Positions 61,575-64,000 of a DNA stretch of 64,000 nt are shown piece after piece. The notes under the pieces were generated by a model. The model was not told where the DNA came from. It worked only from the letters and a program-made list of their open reading frames with translations, and ran no database searches. This stretch comes from an uncultured Bacilli bacterium. GTDB lineage: Bacteria; Bacillota_I; Bacilli_A; RF39; UBA660. Positions within the stretch are counted from its first letter, which is position 1; the number at the start of each line of letters is the position of its first letter. The position numbers and the translations under genes are program-made. The stretch covers positions 310,001 to 374,000 of the forward strand of contig CAJUBJ010000001.1 of the NCBI GenBank assembly GCA_910584655.1, in the 5' to 3' direction.

Positions 61575-62162
61575 TTACTTCCTCACTTTCTTTAAGTTCT
61601 TACTTTGACTATACAAATTATAATATTCTTTTAATGATTTTGAAACATTTATGTTGTATCTTTGACATAATAAATTATTTTCGTCAATGTATTCTGATAT
61701 TAATTTTCCACCAAGAGCTTGCATTGTTTTGCTTGAACCGAGATTCTTTTTTTCACAATCTAGTATTACTTCTTCTAATCCGTATTGGTGACATATTTCT
61801 AGTGCCAAATACAAATTAATTTTGTTATAGCCTTTTCTTCTTTCTGTAGGTCTTATGCTGTATCCAATATGTCCTCCGCTTCTTCTTAATTGGTCATTTA
61901 ATTCTAGTCTAATATTAATCATTCCAATTATTTTGCTATCACTTTCTCTTATTAAAAAGTAAATTAAAGCTCTGACTCGACCTGGCCCTGGATTTGATAT
62001 GTCATTTTTTAGTTTTATTATCCATTCTTGATAGTTGTTTAGATATCTGTCTAATCCGCCACTTCCATGGATATTTGAATTATATCTATAGTGTTCTTCT
62101 ATATATTCAATACCAGATTGTTTGTGTTTTAAAGTAGGTTTTACTAATCTTAAATATTCCAT
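61575..62162 (-). CDS. GNAT family N-acetyltransferase (195 aa)
   Basis: A 195-residue GNAT protein. ALIYFLIRESDSKIIGMINIRLEL forms the central strands and IGYSIRPTERRKGYNKINLYLAL the acetyl-CoA-binding motif (RRKGY), followed by LEEVILDCEKKNLGSSKTMQALGG. It resembles general small-molecule or peptide acetyltransferases. AAAGGAG precedes ATG 62162. It sits in the operon with a nucleotidyltransferase, another GNAT and an ABC exporter. Confidence 0.85.
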   Translation of the reverse strand: MEYLRLVKPTLKHKQSGIEYIEEHYRYNSNIHGSGGLDRYLNNYQEWIIKLKNDISNPGPGRVRALIYFLIRESDSKIIGMINIRLELNDQLRRSGGHIGYSIRPTERRKGYNKINLYLALEICHQYGLEEVILDCEKKNLGSSKTMQALGGKLISEYIDENNLLCQRYNINVSKSLKEYYNLYSQSKNLKKVRK

Positions 62163-62180
62163 AGGTATCTCTCCTTTCTT

Positions 62181-62639
62181 TTAGATTTTTAATTCCATTT
62201 TTATGCTTTTTTCTTCAAAACCTAAATGTTTGTAGAAATTAAATGCATTTTCGTTAAATGACCATACACTTAATATTAATCCATCACATTTTTCTTTATT
62301 GGCAAAAGATTTAGCAGTAGAAATTAAATTTTTTCCTATATTTTTCTTTTGACTCTTTTTTAATACTGCCAGTGTTTCGATTGCAAATAATTTTCTTGGC
62401 AATGTGAGATTAGACTCTGTTTCGATAACTTTTCCTATTAAAAAACCATCTATTTCTTTATTATTTTCGGACACAAAGATTTTTATTTCTTTATTTTTTA
62501 ACATCTCTTTAAAAGATGTACTATTTATTGGATCTGTAAATTTAAATATTTCTGGTTCATTTTCAGCATGTAGATTTTGAACTTCTTTAAAAATTATTAG
62601 TATTTTTTTAAAATCTTTTAATTTTCCTAGTCTTATCAT
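62181..62639 (-). CDS. GNAT family N-acetyltransferase (152 aa)
   Basis: A 152-residue GNAT domain protein: MIRLGKLKDFKKILIIF start, FAIETLAVLKKSQKKNIGKNLIS (acetyl-CoA motif, QKKNIGKNL), and LSVWSFNENAFNFYKHLGFEE near the end. The substrate is not evident. GAAAGGAG precedes ATG 62639; 15 nt separate it from the upstream nucleotidyltransferase. Confidence 0.88.
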   Translation of the reverse strand: MIRLGKLKDFKKILIIFKEVQNLHAENEPEIFKFTDPINSTSFKEMLKNKEIKIFVSENNKEIDGFLIGKVIETESNLTLPRKLFAIETLAVLKKSQKKNIGKNLISTAKSFANKEKCDGLILSVWSFNENAFNFYKHLGFEEKSIKMELKI

Positions 62640-62654
62640 TTTTTGTTCTCCTTT

Positions 62655-63371
62655 CTATTCTATTTCTTGTCTTAAAATAAAATTATTTATATCAAAATTA
62701 CCATCTTTAATAACATATTCGTATAGTTTCTTTAAGTTTTCTTCATTTTCATTATTAAAGCAATTAATAACTAATTTATTAAATTTATTTCGAGGAAATT
62801 TATTTAATTTATATTTTTCTCGGTATTTTTTATCTTTAAAAAATCGTTCTATTTTTTGCTCTGGCAAGAGATTGTAGTTATTGTTGTACATATATGCTTC
62901 AATTATATGTTTTAAACATATGTAGTATTGCATATGGTTGAAATATTTTGCTGCTTTATAGTCATCATATGCACACCATGCAGCGTAGTATTTCATAATA
63001 TCTTTTTTGTTTTTGATTTTTTCATATTTTATTGCTTCTTTTTTTAGTGCAGGTATAATGTCATTTTTATCATATAAAATTTTACAGTTTTTTAGCATAT
63101 TGGCTAAAGGGCCACCATGCCCTCTTTTATCTAATCTCATATATTCTATTAATTTTTTTTGAGGATTTATAAAATATTCGATTAGATAATTGTCTATTAA
63201 AACATTCCCTCGTTCACGATATTTTTCTTGGTCATTAATGATAATATATACATCTATATCACTATATTTGTCGTTATTTCCAACAGCATAACTACCAACT
63301 AATAATATCGCTTCGACATTTTCATTTTTTTTGTAATTTTTAACGAATTTATCTAAAGCTAACTTCCACAT
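62655..63371 (-). CDS. Nucleotidyltransferase-domain protein (aminoglycoside adenylyltransferase-like)
   Basis: A 238-residue protein with the polymerase-beta-type motif LLVGSYAVGNNDKYSDIDVYIII (in two parts, residues 24-46), i.e. GSxxxG and DxD, followed by a helical C-terminal half. This plan is shared with drug nucleotidyltransferases and with many uncharacterised proteins; the actual substrate is not known. AAAGGAGTG precedes ATG 63371. It is the first full-length gene of the operon behind the structured leader. Confidence 0.8.
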   Translation of the reverse strand: MWKLALDKFVKNYKKNENVEAILLVGSYAVGNNDKYSDIDVYIIINDQEKYRERGNVLIDNYLIEYFINPQKKLIEYMRLDKRGHGGPLANMLKNCKILYDKNDIIPALKKEAIKYEKIKNKKDIMKYYAAWCAYDDYKAAKYFNHMQYYICLKHIIEAYMYNNNYNLLPEQKIERFFKDKKYREKYKLNKFPRNKFNKLVINCFNNENEENLKKLYEYVIKDGNFDINNFILRQEIE

Positions 63372-63391
63372 TTTTTCACTCCTTTCTATTT

Positions 63392-63529
63392 TTATTTTTT
63401 TAATGAGAGTTTTAAATTTTTTTCATAATATTTTCTTAAATATTCAAGATATGATTCATAATAATTTTTTAAATATTTATATAGATTCTTTTTGTAATAT
63501 TCAAGTTCTTCTCTTGTATAAGTTTTCAT
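63392..63529 (-). CDS. Tyr/Lys-rich small helical protein (45 aa)
   Basis: A 45-residue frame from ATG 63529 to TAA 63392 with a strong AAAGGAG. The product (start MKTYTREELEYYKKNLYKYL) is an amphipathic helix with repeating Tyr-Tyr, Leu and Lys-Asn elements. No family recognised. It lies just downstream of leader terminator B and 20 nt upstream of the nucleotidyltransferase. It may be a real small protein or a leader peptide whose translation tunes the operon. Confidence 0.5.
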   Translation of the reverse strand: MKTYTREELEYYKKNLYKYLKNYYESYLEYLRKYYEKNLKLSLKK

Positions 63530-63553
63530 TTTAATTCTCCTTTCTTTTTAAAC

Positions 63554-63650
63554 AAAAAGAGCCACATATAATAATGTGACTCCGATTTCTCGTGTAGGTT
63601 TATCACCCTATGTAGCTCGATAAAAATTAATCTTATACATACTCACCAAG
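63554..63650 (-). promoter_or_regulatory. Structured leader element B with terminator
   Basis: The second copy of an element also found at 63813-63900. Read on the minus strand: TATGTA, TAAGA, an A/T-rich loop, TCGAGC, TACATA (stem with TATGTA), GGGT, five bases, ACCTACACG, CGGAGTCAC, then a terminator stem GAGTCACAT/ATGTGGCTC (63582-63559) and T5. The 5' arm TATGTA overlaps the last two codons of the 46-codon gene, and TAA is that gene's stop. Known riboswitch classes were considered and none was recognised. Confidence 0.6.
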
Positions 63651-63773
63651 AGTACGAAAACATAAGAAGGCGATACTTTTAATAGTCAAAGTGTAGATTT
63701 GCCCTGTTGTTTTCTGTACTATAAATTTTATTTTTAATACTTTTTGTGTGACATTATACCCGAATGACATCAT
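63633..63773 (-). CDS. Leader-encoded 46-aa peptide
   Basis: ATG 63773 follows a full AGGAGGTGAT ribosome site, the best in the window, and opens a 46-residue frame (start MMSFGYNVTQKVLKIKF, end FLCFRTLGEYV). No family recognised; moderately hydrophobic. Its final codons and stop form part of the first stem of element B, so ribosomes finishing this peptide would open that stem. The frame is also open further upstream to 63902, but those codons run through terminator A and have no ribosome site. Confidence 0.55.
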   Translation of the reverse strand: MMSFGYNVTQKVLKIKFIVQKTTGQIYTLTIKSIAFLCFRTLGEYV

Positions 63774-63812
63774 AAATATCACCTCCTTTTCTAGTTCGTG
63801 TTTTTTTGAATA

Positions 63813-63900
63813 CAAAAAGCCACGAACAAAATATTCGTGACTCCGTTTAATACGTGTAGGTATTGTACCCAGCACAGCTCGAAAGTTCTTATGTGCTCTC
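63813..63900 (-). promoter_or_regulatory. Structured leader element A with terminator
   Basis: First copy of the element, close to the predicted transcript start. Minus-strand order: AGCACA, TAAGA, loop, TCGAGC, TGTGCT (stem, 63892-63897 with 63871-63876), GGGT (63870-63867), five bases, ACCTACACG, CGGAGTCAC, terminator stem AGTCACGAA/TTCGTGGCT (63842-63819) and T5. The 3' strand GTTCGTG (63827-63821) can alternatively pair with a perfect CACGAAC (63800-63794) downstream, beside the ribosome site of the 46-codon gene, so two exclusive hairpins are possible. Confidence 0.6.
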
Positions 63901-63911
63901 ACTTGTTTATG

Positions 63912-63940
63912 AAAATAACACTTTTTTTTATATATGTCAA
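63912..63940 (-). promoter_or_regulatory. Sigma-A promoter of the leader/resistance-like operon
   Basis: On the minus strand: TTGACA (63940-63935), 17-bp spacer, TATTTT (63917-63912). Transcription would start near 63905, immediately before element A. The remaining 60 bp to the window end show no feature. Confidence 0.65.
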
Positions 63941-64000
63941 ATTTTTTGATGAATTATTGTCTTGGAAAAGATTTTAAGTAAACGCTTCTTAATCTTTCGT

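Noticed and set aside
63813..63900. Resemblance of the leader element to preQ1-I or purine riboswitches
   Set aside because: Only short shared strings such as CTACAC; the required loop sequences and pseudoknot tails of those classes are absent, and downstream genes do not fit.
1..64000. CRISPR arrays, tRNA or rRNA genes, insertion sequences
   Set aside because: No regularly spaced repeats, no tRNA cloverleaf with GGTTCRA-type arm, no rRNA signature and no transposase found on either strand.

Overview
The window is a very AT-rich stretch of a low-GC Gram-positive (Firmicutes/Bacilli) chromosome that uses the standard code (TGA is a stop, for example at the ends of hisS and xerD). Shine-Dalgarno sites of the AGGTGA/GGAGG type precede most genes. 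The gene content, compact operons, many short Lys/Asn-rich membrane proteins and pyruvate phosphate dikinase suggest a small-genome gut Bacilli lineage near the Erysipelotrichales/Mollicutes (RF39-like). The lineage is inference; the gene order is what the sequence shows.

Layout. From 1 to about 35.7 kb most genes are on the plus strand: a truncated nitroreductase, HD-GYP, uvrC, an RnfC/RnfD-like pair, then a block in nearly Bacillus subtilis order (queA, tgt, yrzE, yrbG, spoVB, comN, rel, dtd, T-box, hisS, aspS, 6S RNA, tcdA, rarA). asnS, gatCAB, a HerA-type ATPase and several lineage-specific membrane proteins are inserted, and secDF, recJ and apt are absent. A Xer recombinase, a small membrane protein and a ZIP metal transporter follow. 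From 36.5 kb to the end most genes are on the minus strand: an HTH regulator, an operon with a Ycf46-like AAA+ ATPase, mscL, a U32-family protein, uncharacterised membrane proteins, an Smr/PfkB pair, ppdK and a putative resistance/export operon behind an unusual structured leader.

The two halves converge on a roughly 800-bp non-coding, repeat-bearing strand switch that contains a near-consensus dif site (35746-35773), so this is very likely the replication terminus.

How genes work together. queA and tgt make queuosine. The hisS-asnS-aspS-gatCAB operon charges His, Asn and Asp tRNAs and supplies the amidotransferase, under one T-box. rel and dtd sit with translation quality control. The 59-63.4 kb operon joins a nucleotidyltransferase, two GNAT acetyltransferases and an ABC exporter downstream of two copies of the same structured RNA element, each ending in an intrinsic terminator.

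The most interesting items are the tandem leader elements (63551-63904), the dif/terminus region, an RnfC/RnfD pair lacking expected cofactor motifs, a Rel protein with a degenerate hydrolase site, an A9 frameshift at the start of mscL, and the Ycf46-like operon. No tRNA, rRNA, CRISPR array or insertion sequence was seen.
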